Shown here: positions 55,640 through 64,000 of the stretch, in pieces | Position numbering within the stretch: position 1 is the first letter of the stretch | How the letters are laid out: each line of letters opens with the position of its first letter | NCBI GenBank assembly: GCA_947650365.1 | Contig: OX393549.1 | Coordinates: 87,189,203 to 87,253,202, forward strand | Reading direction: 5' to 3' | DNA length: 64,000 nt | From: Chamaelirium japonicum | Lineage: Eukaryota > Streptophyta > Magnoliopsida > Liliales > Melanthiaceae | The notes under the pieces: model-generated | The model's database searches: none | Seen by the model: only the letters and a program-made list of their open reading frames with translations | What the model was told of the DNA's origin: nothing | Program-made: the position numbers and the translations under genes

Positions 55640-56040
55640 GGTAGAGACTTGATTTTTCAGCATCAATCTGTTCAATAAAATACATTTTTTTTTAAAGAAT
55701 TTGTTCAATAAAACACTTCAAATGCAATTCGGTGCATTAGAAGCCAATATAGTTTATGGATGGATTTTGCAGATTTTTTATTACAGCACTTGTGCCATTA
55801 TTTCGTTGAGAATCTCAAGCTTGAGCCTAATTAGGTCACTGAATTGTATTCACTTTTGAAGAATTAATATCTTGCTAATGATCAGAATGTCAATGGTAAT
55901 CTCATTAATAATTTGAAATTTATTCTTCTTTGGTAGAAGTGGTTATGCAAGAGGTACGATTATTGATGTAGAGCGACCTAGGAGGACTCGCTAGCACGCG
56001 ATACAAGGTAAGAAAATGAAAATATGCGATCTAGAATTAT
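55640..56040. repeat. Right arm of the large inverted repeat
   Basis: Inverse of 49040-49450 with scattered differences and small indels. The match fades outward near 56040. Confidence 0.7.
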
Positions 56041-57130
56041 AGAGCAACCATAAACCAAATTTATTTTATATACTAAGATTCAACGCTTTTACTATATAAT
56101 TTTTTTAAAAAAAATTGAGTGGCGTCCAAGGCCCCCCTTGGCCCATACATAGTTTCGTCCCTATTGCGAGGTACCACCCCTCACAGTCTCGCAGGTACCC
56201 TTGAAGGACTCGCCTGTATAAGAGTAGTCATAGAGCCACGACTATAGGAATATGACTATTCCATAGAAACTCTCATGAAGAAGTAGGGTATCAGGTATGA
56301 TCAATAACATACTAACCCGTGAACCCTGATTTTTATGTATTATGTGTGTAATAGTTGAAGTTTTATCCAAGGGAAACTTGATTCAAAACCTAGTTCACCT
56401 CGCTTCCCTTAGACCAACTTTTAACACTAAACGTTGGTTCAAGTCAGAAGACACCTTCAACGATTGCATAATGCATAGTTGCCCAAAACTTATTTTCTTT
56501 TAATGAGTTTAAGAGTTTTAAACTTTGTGGGGGATCGTTGAATTTTTTATTTATTCTTAATTTTTTCTATGCAAAATCCTTTATTAAAAGCTTCAAAACT
56601 CTTTAATATTTCAAACTTCATATGACCTTTAAATTCTTTTATCGTTTTAGTTTTTATTTTGGTTGCATGTAACTGCCAAATTTTTGAACTAGCTATTTCA
56701 CATAGCCATTAAGCCTTATGGTGGTTACTGCGGGGGTTATGGATTGAGTTGTATACTTGTATTGAGAAAGAAAAGATTTCCTACAAAAAAAAAACAGAGA
56801 GAAAAGAGAGATTTCTCTTTGATGGATAACGTAGATGAAGGGTTTTGTGGCTTTCTACAGTCGTTCATGTAGTGGGCATATCCTGGTAATGGGGGTTCAT
56901 TGTACATTGGATTCGGATAAGCCAAACAACCCCATGTGAGAAGGCAATCAAGATCTTAGGGTAGCAATTACGCACCTCTATCCATGACAGGAAAATCCAT
57001 ATCTTGTTTTAATCATTTTGATTATTTAATTTTAATATATAAAATCTTTCGAATATAATTTTTGGACTATTTGTCCAACAGGAAACAATGAGATTAACCA
57101 TTGGGATACAACCATAATCGTGCAAATTAT
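56041..57130. other. Intergenic, nothing recognised
   Basis: AT-rich; includes a short CTTGGCCCATACATAGTTTC-like relic near 56145. No ORF with a recognisable domain. Confidence 0.4.
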
Positions 57131-57138
57131 CAACGCTC

Positions 57139-57368
57139 TACACGTAGACCCCTTGTAGTTTGACTAATTTCACTTACACACCCTCATGATTGAACCCTGC
57201 AAATGCTCCCTTATAGTTTGTAAAACATATCACTTGCACCCCCTCTAGGGAGCCTCAGAGGGGGTCTATGTGTATGGTTTCTCAAACTATAAGGCAACAT
57301 TTGTACGGTTTCAAACATTAGGGGGTGTATGTGATAATCGATCAAACTACATGGATTCTACGTGTAAT
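57139..57368. mobile_element. MITE, about 230 bp
   Basis: TACACGTAGACCCCTTGTAG at the left is matched, inverted, by TACACGTAGAATCCATGTAG at the right. The arms continue through TTTGA and TCACATACACCC. Borders approximate. Confidence 0.7.
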
Positions 57369-57520
57369 TTACCCTAAAAATAATGCCCCCACTTAACTCC
57401 AAATGTGGATAAAATGTAATTCTAAATAATCTTTTGTTGTTACTGAAGTCATAGAAATTTGACACTTCTTGGTACGAATCTCTTGAAAACGGATAATGTG
57501 CCACCAAAACCACAGAGTAA

Positions 57521-57946
57521 GAGCATCTCTAATCCTACATCAAAATTTTCATCATATTTGATGCAGGATTGGGTTAAAAGCTCAATTTGATGTGAAGTGT
57601 TCCAGCCCTACATTAAATCTAATGAAAACTAATTTGATGTGGAGCACTACAATCCTACACCAAATCGTCAGAGGGGATTGCGATCATCGAAGTAGAAATG
57701 TATGTGCTCGCCGGAGTGGAGTTGCAAGTGCTTGTCGGAGGAGAAAGGGGTGGGGGATAAATGGGCGGCGGAGGAGGTCGAGAGGGAGAATACATCCGTT
57801 GGGATTTGTTGTAGAAATTTGATGGGGGCTTCCAATCCGATGAAAAATTTTAATGAAAATTTGGTGTAGGGTTGGAGTCGCTTTTTAGCTCTTCTATCAT
57901 CAAATTTAAATTTAATGGATCATTTGATATACGATTACAGATGCTC
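57521..57946. mobile_element. Harbinger/Tourist-like MITE, 426 bp
   Basis: Ends GAGCATCTCTAATCCTACAT and, inverted, GAGCATCTGTAATCG. Flanked by TAA on both sides (57518-57520 and 57947-57949). GAGCATC termini with a 3-bp TAA/TTA target are typical of this group. Confidence 0.82.
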
Positions 57947-57969
57947 TAAAAACGAAAACGATGATAGAA

Positions 57970-58190
57970 AATAAAAAAAATACTATTCAACCAATTGAGT
58001 TTGCAGACAAGTTTACAGTAGGCTCATGTCACATCCATCAATTTTCACCCAGGCCTGACCAATGAATGGCACTCTGCTCCCATAGACAATCAAACAGTCA
58101 ACAGATAAGTGATAACAATTACAAACGGCTGTGATTAATGCCACGTAAGCCATCTGTAAACTTATCTGGTTGAATAGCATTTCCTCGAAA
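57970..58190. mobile_element. MITE with AATRCTATTCAACCA ends
   Basis: AATACTATTCAACCAATTGA at the left and, inverted, AATGCTATTCAACCAGATAA at the right; GTTTACAG is shared subterminally. It lies just upstream of the RPL34 promoter. Confidence 0.65.
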
Positions 58191-58224
58191 TAAAACAGGA
58201 CAAGACATAAGATGTTAGTGTGGG

Positions 58225-58433
58225 TCTCAGCTTGGCCCAGCCCTATTTACAGCCTTAATTGGGGTCTGTATATATTTAAAAGGAATGCTGGCCGTCGGAT
58301 GAATTGATAGGGTCCGTCAGATATAGGTCACCCGAGGCCGTTCTATTTATACCCATCGCGGCGCCGCATCTCCCTCTTCTCGGCTTTCATTGCCCACTTC
58401 TCAGACGAGCGAGCAAGCGAGCGAGCGGCAGAA
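58225..58433 (+). promoter_or_regulatory. RPL34 promoter and 5' UTR
   Basis: GGCCCA (58234-58239), a site II motif common in ribosomal protein genes. A TATTTATA (58344-58351) lies about 35 bp before a pyrimidine-rich TCTCCCTCTTCTCGGC leader, like a 5' TOP tract. A telo-box AAACCCTA follows in intron 1 (58620-58627). Confidence 0.6.
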
Positions 58434-59067
<634 letters not shown>

Positions 59068-59075
59068 ATCGATAG

Positions 59076-59534
59076 CAATGTTTTAAAAAGCGCTAAGCGG
59101 GACTTATGGCGGTAGGGAGTTTCAAGGCGGTAAGGCAGATGCCTAAGCGTGCGCCCATAGATTGAGGCGCCCAAAATTTTATAAAATATTTTACTTAGAA
59201 CTTGCATAACTATTATGTTTATAGTGTTATTCTTTTTCCAAGAGTTTATAATAGGCCAAGGGTGCCGCTAACATCATTCTTTCAAATGGTTACAATGGGT
59301 CAAAGGAGCCACTACACACTAGTGTACAAGTTAAAAAAGAAAAAAATAAGAAGATTAAAATAGAGAAAATGAAGGAGACAAATGGGAGAGTGGAAACTTA
59401 TGAATAATTGCCTTCAACGATAACATCGACAATCTTTCTCTTATGGACATCGAGAAAAACGAGTCTCAACTTAGGCGATGCGGTCGAAGGCCCAAAATGC
59501 CTAGGCTGACACTCAAATCGCTTTTAAAACAATG
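59076..59534. mobile_element. hAT MITE, 459 bp, in RPL34 intron 2
   Basis: Perfect 8-bp duplication ATCGATAG (59068-59075 and 59535-59542). Ends CAATGTTTTAAAAAGCG and, inverted, CATTGTTTTAAAAGCG. Subterminal GGCG/AAGGCGG words. Confidence 0.92.
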
Positions 59535-59664
59535 ATCGATAGGTGATAGGTAGAAATGTGTATATTCTCCATAGATTACAGTAAATAATAGTTTAATCCT
59601 TTTGAAAGGTTCATTGCATGCATGATAGCCTTAAAACATATGGAAACAATATGTGCATATCAAG

Positions 59665-59919
59665 CAGTGTTTTCAAAACCAGACCGGAAGGCGAACCGAA
59701 AATGCATCTTGTTCGGTCCAATTCGGTTCAAACCGATGGTTCAACCATTTGAACCACATAAAAATATATTTTTTAAAATAGATATTTACTAAATTCTTAA
59801 ATGACAAGGTTTGATTCATGGGTTAACAAACAAACCTGTTTATTCAAAAACCGAACCAAAACACGTTCCGGTTCTGATTCAAACTGGTCGAACCGTTCGG
59901 TCCGATTTTTAAAACACTA
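59665..59919. mobile_element. hAT MITE, 255 bp, in RPL34 intron 2
   Basis: Ends CAGTGTTTTCAAAACC and, inverted, TAGTGTTTTAAAAATCGG. Flanking ATATCAAG (59657-59664) and GTATCAAG (59920-59927) match at 7 of 8. Subterminal words GAACCG and CGGTTC in opposite orientation. Confidence 0.82.
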
Positions 59920-59927
59920 GTATCAAG

Positions 59928-60240
59928 TGTTCACCGTGGTGCGCGGTCTGGCGTGCTCACTATCGATCATAGCCGCCCATGATGATCAAGTGTAAAGCGA
60001 GGCATATACCTGATCATGACATGCGTATGTGATCTATGGTGAGTACGACTGATTGTGCATGATCGTGAACACTTGATTAATTTTGTATATATATAGTTGT
60101 TCACCAACTTTATGAAGTTTCCATTTTAGGCTTACATGTCACACTCTCTTGTATGGCATGGTGTATGCAGCATGAAAGGAGTTGGGTATGTAATGCAAAA
60201 CATAATTTTGATTAGAACATTCTAGATTGTCACACATTAT
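59928..60240. other. RPL34 intron 2 sequence, short inverted words only
   Basis: Contains GATCATGACATGCG and CATGATCGTG words around 60010-60070. No element borders seen. Confidence 0.35.

Positions 60241-60242
<2 letters not shown>

Positions 60243-60307
<65 letters not shown>
60243..60307. repeat. (TA)n(GA)n compound microsatellite
   Basis: About 20 TA units followed by 13 GA units; left border of a palindromic element. Confidence 0.95.
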
Positions 60308-61039
60308 TACGGGGTATGAGCTGACAGCCCATTTGTTCAAATGGGCTGTCACTGCCAGCCGTCCGATTGGGATGATCAAACCGTCCAATAAAAAACAAAA
60401 CAAAACAAAAACCGTTTACAGCTGTTACAGCTGTACTGTTACAGCAGCAGCTCTCTCTCTCTCTCTACAGACCCGCTGCCCGACCCCCCTCGATGAAGCT
60501 CGGACCCCCTCTGGTGACCGGCGACCCCCGACCCCCTCCTGCAGGGCCCCGACGGCCTCTGGCACCCCCCCGACGGCCTCTGGCCACCCCGTCCCCCTCC
60601 GACAGCCACCCCGTCCGCTTCCGGCGACCCCCGACCTGCTTCCGGCGACCCTCGACCCCCTCCGGCGACCCTGTCCCCCCCTGGAGCTTCCGGGGGGTCG
60701 GGGGTCGCCGGAGGGGGTCGGGGTCGCCGGAAGCGGGTCGGGGTGGCTGTCGGAGGGGGACGGGGTCGCCGGAGACCGTCGGGGAGGGGGGGGTGGGGTG
60801 CCGGAGGCCGTCGGGGTCCTGCAGGAGGGGGTCAGGCGTCGCCGGACGGGGTCGCCGAAGGGGGTCGCCGCTTCATCGAGGGGGTCGAGCAGCGGGTCTG
60901 TGGAGAGAGAGAGAGACAGCTGCTGTAACAGTACAGCTGTAACCATTTTTTTTGTTTTTATTGGACGGTTTGATCATCCCAATCGGACGGCTGACAGTGA
61001 CAGCCCATTTGAGCAAATGGGCTGCCAGCTCATACCCCG

Positions 61040-61041
<2 letters not shown>
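60308..61041. mobile_element. (TA)n-embedded palindromic element 5, about 734 bp
   Basis: TACGGGGTATGAGCTGACAG at the left returns, inverted, at the right. The arms pair through CCCATTTG, GGACGGTTTGATCATCCCAA, GTTACAGCTGTACTGTTACA and an internal CTCTCT/GAGAGA pair. The GC-rich centre repeats CGACCCCC/CCGGCGACCC words in inverse. Bounded by (TA)n(GA)n on the left and (TA)n on the right. Long open frames here arise from the palindrome. Confidence 0.85.

Positions 61042-61096
<55 letters not shown>
61042..61096. repeat. (TA)n(GA)n compound microsatellite
   Basis: Separates palindromic elements 5 and 6. Confidence 0.95.
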
Positions 61097-61097
<1 letters not shown>

Positions 61098-61481
61098 GAA
61101 TGGGATGCTGCCTATCAAAGCAGCGTTTTTGCTGTTTTGAGACATTGTTTGACCATCCTAGAAGTTTTGAAATTTGGTGAGGGTGTTGTCTAGGGTAAGA
61201 TGATCATCCTCACAAATTTTCATCAAATTCCAAAACTTCTAAGAGGGTCAAATGGTCGAAGCAAAATGCTGCAAATTTTAACGGCGACTGCAGACGACTG
61301 ATTTTGCTTCGACCATTTGAACCCTCTAGAAGTTTTGGAATTTGATGAAAATTTGTGAGGATGATCATCTTACCCTAGACAACACCCTCACCAAATTTCA
61401 TCAAATTCCAAAACTTCTAGGATGGTCAAACAATGTCTCAAAGCAGCAAAAAATGCTGCTTTGATAGGCAGCATCCCATTC

Positions 61482-61482
<1 letters not shown>
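61097..61482. mobile_element. (TA)n-embedded palindromic element 6, 386 bp, near-perfect hairpin
   Basis: GGAATGGGATGCTGCCTATC at the left is inverted at the right end. The arms pair almost perfectly for about 170 bp around an ACGGCGACTGCAGACGACTG centre. Contains AAGATGATCATCCTCAC, the shared module. Flanks: (TA)n(GA)n left, (TA)n right (61486-61541). Confidence 0.88.

Positions 61483-61485
<3 letters not shown>

Positions 61486-61541
<56 letters not shown>
61486..61541. repeat. (TA)n microsatellite
   Basis: About 28 TA units between palindromic elements 6 and 7. Confidence 0.96.
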
Positions 61542-61545
<4 letters not shown>

Positions 61546-62515
61546 TTGATGAGTTTGAGTTCACAAATGAATGATGAAACCAATGTTTTAAAAAACGGAA
61601 GGCGGAAGACGGGCGGTCAAGTGGTTTCAAGGCGGAAGGCGGACGACTAGGCGGGCGCCCGGAGAAAAAGGCGGGCACCCACCTATATAAAATATATTAT
61701 ATATATTCTATATGTATGTATATATATAAATTCATAATTCTATATAAAAAAATAATATTAGAAAGTTTTACATATGCAAACATCAAAACTACCGATCTGA
61801 ATATAAAAGTTTTATGAAAAGGGAGGAGGGGTAGGGGTATTTCGGTATGGTTACCTCAATACCTATACCCGATTGTCCCTCTAACTTGAGTATACCAGAT
61901 AATACAGTTGTACTCCAACTTTATTGTGATGTACCCAAATTCCAACCAATCATATATTGTTATCCAAATTCTATCCAAACTCATACCATACAAGAACCAA
62001 TATACTAAAAAATCGTAAGAGCTTAAACATTTCATCACAATACATTGAAAAAAAAAATTCCTCAAGCAATTGCATATGGTGAAGAAACAGAAAATTCATT
62101 ACAGAAAAAAAAAATTTCCTCAAGCAATTGCATACAGTGAGACCGCCTAGGCGCCCGCCTTTTACCCGCCTAGGCGGCCGCCTAGGCGGGTCGGATCCCG
62201 CCTAGGCGCCCGCCTTTGTTCAACCCGCCTGCAGTGCCGCTTTTTGCTGAAGCGGAGCGGCCAACCCCCTAAAACGCCTAGGCGGCCGCCCGGACCGCTT
62301 TTTAGAACAGTGGATGAAACATGGTTTATATATTGCACCATGTGTCTACTAAAAATACATAAAGTATGAGGGGATAGACATTTAAAAGGGTTAAACACTG
62401 AAAATATATAAAGTAACATGTAAAAGAAGGTTGAACACTTTCTCAGGACACCTGACAGATTTTTCATTCAAGTTCACCATTTGAATGGTGAACTCGAGTT
62501 TAGCTTCCCAGGCCC

Positions 62516-62518
<3 letters not shown>
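61542..62518. mobile_element. (TA)n-embedded element 7, split by a hAT MITE
   Basis: The left end GGGTTTGATGAGTTTGAGTT is loosely matched, inverted, by sequence ending 62518 (AACTCGAGTTCACC). The left border is (TA)n; the right is (GT)n(AT)n. Without the hAT insert it is about 240 bp. Weaker palindrome than its neighbours. Confidence 0.5.
61581..62312. mobile_element. hAT MITE, 732 bp
   Basis: Perfect 8-bp duplication GATGAAAC (61573-61580 and 62313-62320). Ends CAATGTTTTAAAAAACGG and, inverted, CACTGTTCTAAAAAGCGG. Subterminal blocks are GGCGGAAGGCGG and CGCCTAGGCGG words in opposite orientation, with an AT-rich centre. Inserted into palindromic element 7. Confidence 0.93.

Positions 62519-62558
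<40 letters not shown>
62518..62558. repeat. (GT)n(AT)n compound microsatellite
   Basis: About 15 GT units then 5-6 AT units; the last 8 bases serve as the hAT target duplication. Confidence 0.93.
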
Positions 62559-63286
62559 CAGTGTTTTAAAAAACTCGCCCCGGGGTACGCCCGGGGCGCG
62601 CCCCGGGGTACGCCCGGGGCGCGCCCCGGGGTACGCCCGGGGCGCGCCCCGGGGCGGGGCGGTCCTAAAACGCCCGGGGCGGCTCAATCTGGGGCTTTTT
62701 TCCTGTGGGGCTTACGCCCGAACCACTGGGGCTTACGCCCCGAACGCCCGGGTACGCCTTTTACGCCCCAATGGCCTGGGCTTACGCCCCACTGGACTTT
62801 GTCTGCATAGTTGAAAAAAAATGATTTGATTGCTACCGTGTGATCTTTTATATGCGTCTTCCTCTCTTGGATGACGATTATGACATTTTTTGAAACTAAA
62901 GTTGTTTTAAATTGGTTATATATCATGTATAGAATGATAGAATCTATGGAATATAAACGTAGATAGTTTGAATTTTGGTTAGAAATTTAGAATTAGATCT
63001 TAAATGATGTTGAAAGACAATGATAAGTTCATTTTTATTATCATTTTGTATATATTTGTGTTTTATCAACCAATTTTGTAGGCTTAAATGCTTTGTTTGT
63101 TCATAATATTTTTTATTTTGTTTGTTTTTAATCTATTTTCCCTATTTATATAATATGTTTTATTTCTATATATTTTTTAAATTAAAAAATAAAAAATTTG
63201 TGGGGCTTACGCCCCACGCCCTGGGGCTTACGCCCCGCCCCACATCAGGCAAAACGCCCCGCCTTACGCCCCCGCCTCTGAAAACA

Positions 63287-63289
<3 letters not shown>
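62559..63289. mobile_element. hAT MITE, 731 bp, inserted in (TA)n
   Basis: Ends CAGTGTTTTAAAAAACTCG and, inverted, CAGTGTTTTCAGAGGCGG. Flanks ATATATAT on both sides, an 8-bp duplication that the (TA)n setting makes ambiguous. Left subterminal region: three 28-bp repeats of CCCGGGGCGCGCCCCGGGGT; further CTTACGCCCC words occur at both ends. Confidence 0.87.

Positions 63290-63356
<67 letters not shown>
63290..63356. repeat. (TA)n microsatellite
   Basis: About 33 TA units bordering palindromic element 8. Confidence 0.96.
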
Positions 63357-63359
<3 letters not shown>

Positions 63360-63687
63360 GTGATACATTGAGCCGATAACGTGCGGCATCCCCTTCTGGG
63401 GTGTTTTTTAATTTTTTTTTTGGATTGATCACCTACCATTGGATAGTACACACAAAATTTCTGCTCGATCCAAGATCTGTAGGCCGTTCAAATATGTTGA
63501 TCAAAATGATGATAAAAATGAACGATCGATAAAAGTCGGATCACATTTGAACGGCCTATGGGTCTTGGATCGAGTTGAAACTTTTTGTGTGTGCTATCCA
63601 ATGGTAGGTGATCAACCTCAAAAAAAAAATCCCAAAAATATCCCAGAAGGGGGCGGCCGCACGTTACTGGCCGCAATGTATCACTAT
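63357..63687. mobile_element. (TA)n-embedded palindromic element 8, about 331 bp
   Basis: GTAGTGATACATTG at the left is inverted at the right (CAATGTATCACTATT). The arms pair through GATCACCTACCATTGGATAG and GGCCGTTCAAAT around a centre ATGATGATAAAAATGAACG. The right flank is (CT)n(AT)n (63689-63719), the mirror of the (TA)n(GA)n flanks above. Confidence 0.82.
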
Positions 63688-63719
<32 letters not shown>

Positions 63720-64000
63720 CACGTAGAAACCCTCCTCAAGTGCTTACTTTTGGTGCGACCCAGTCCCTACGATCCAGATCAAAAACATATGCACTGGAAG
63801 TACTGCAACCCCCTTCACGGAGCACAAAATATGATGTTTGTTGTGCTTCGTGTAGGATAACATATGCACTGGAAGCAATGGACATATGCAATAGAGCACC
63901 ACAACGTATTGTGTTAGAGAGTAAACATATGTATAGGTGTGATGCATGCACCGAACAAACAATGCATCACAGCTATACAAATTAAATTGGGCAACCCATG
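63720..64000. other. Window end, presumably still RPL34 intron 2
   Basis: Contains repeated words ACATATGCACTGGAAG (63786 and 63860). No L34 exon seen. Confidence 0.4.

Noticed and set aside
49040-56040. Treating the inverted arms as LTRs of the Copia element
   Set aside because: They are inverted, not direct, and lie outside the Copia LTRs and their GTTTA duplication.
60333-61193. 286-codon Pro/Gly/Arg-rich open frame and its 173-codon partner on the other strand
   Set aside because: The element is a palindrome, so both strands encode similar frames; GC bias suppresses stops.

Overview
This is nuclear DNA of a flowering plant. Three split plant genes are legible: the rRNA pseudouridine methyltransferase EMG1/NEP1, a DUF1666 'L34Ae-like' gene, and the first two exons of ribosomal protein L34. 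They have canonical GT-AG introns, and two have site II and telo-box promoter motifs. Everything between and inside them is plant transposable elements: L1-type LINEs with RNase H, Copia and other LTR elements, Helitrons, hAT and Harbinger MITEs, and SINEs. I cannot name the species. Long transposon-filled introns (8.3 kb in EMG1, more than 5.2 kb in RPL34) fit a large, repeat-rich genome.

Layout. 1-12086 is the 3' part of an L1-type LINE, running rightward and ending in a poly-A tail. A 7390-bp non-autonomous LTR element (308-7697, leftward) sits inside LINE ORF1. Its two LTRs differ at about two positions, it has a 5-bp duplication GATGT, and ORF1 resumes in frame on the far side. The element carries almost no coding sequence. 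It holds several tandem arrays whose monomers are perfect short hairpins, and a frameshifted fragment of a class III peroxidase gene.

12130-23632 is EMG1, seven exons, 283 codons. Intron 1 holds a Helitron, a run of palindromic elements embedded in (TA)n, a 2.2-kb solo LTR and a hAT element. 23633-38400 is a graveyard of LINE 3' fragments, MITEs, LTR-derived mosaic sequence and an LTR element with minisatellite-bearing LTRs (about 32.9-36.0 kb).

38698-43164 is the DUF1666 gene, four exons, with a possible optional GC-AG intron near its start. 43.5-58.2 kb holds a Copia 5' remnant, a 2.4-kb Helitron, MITEs, a SINE, and a nearly complete but decayed Copia element (49779-55070). The Copia element lies between two long inverted arms that look like the termini of an older DNA transposon. 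58434-58767 is the 5' part of RPL34; its remaining exons lie beyond the window, behind an intron filled with hAT and (TA)n-embedded palindromic elements.

Two patterns recur. First, about eight palindromic elements are bounded by (TA)n or (TA)n(GA)n tracts, like rice Micron elements, and several share an interior module despite different ends. Second, a set of short hAT elements begin CAGTG/CAATG-TTTTAAAA, carry 8-bp duplications, and are built from a different repeated short word in each copy.
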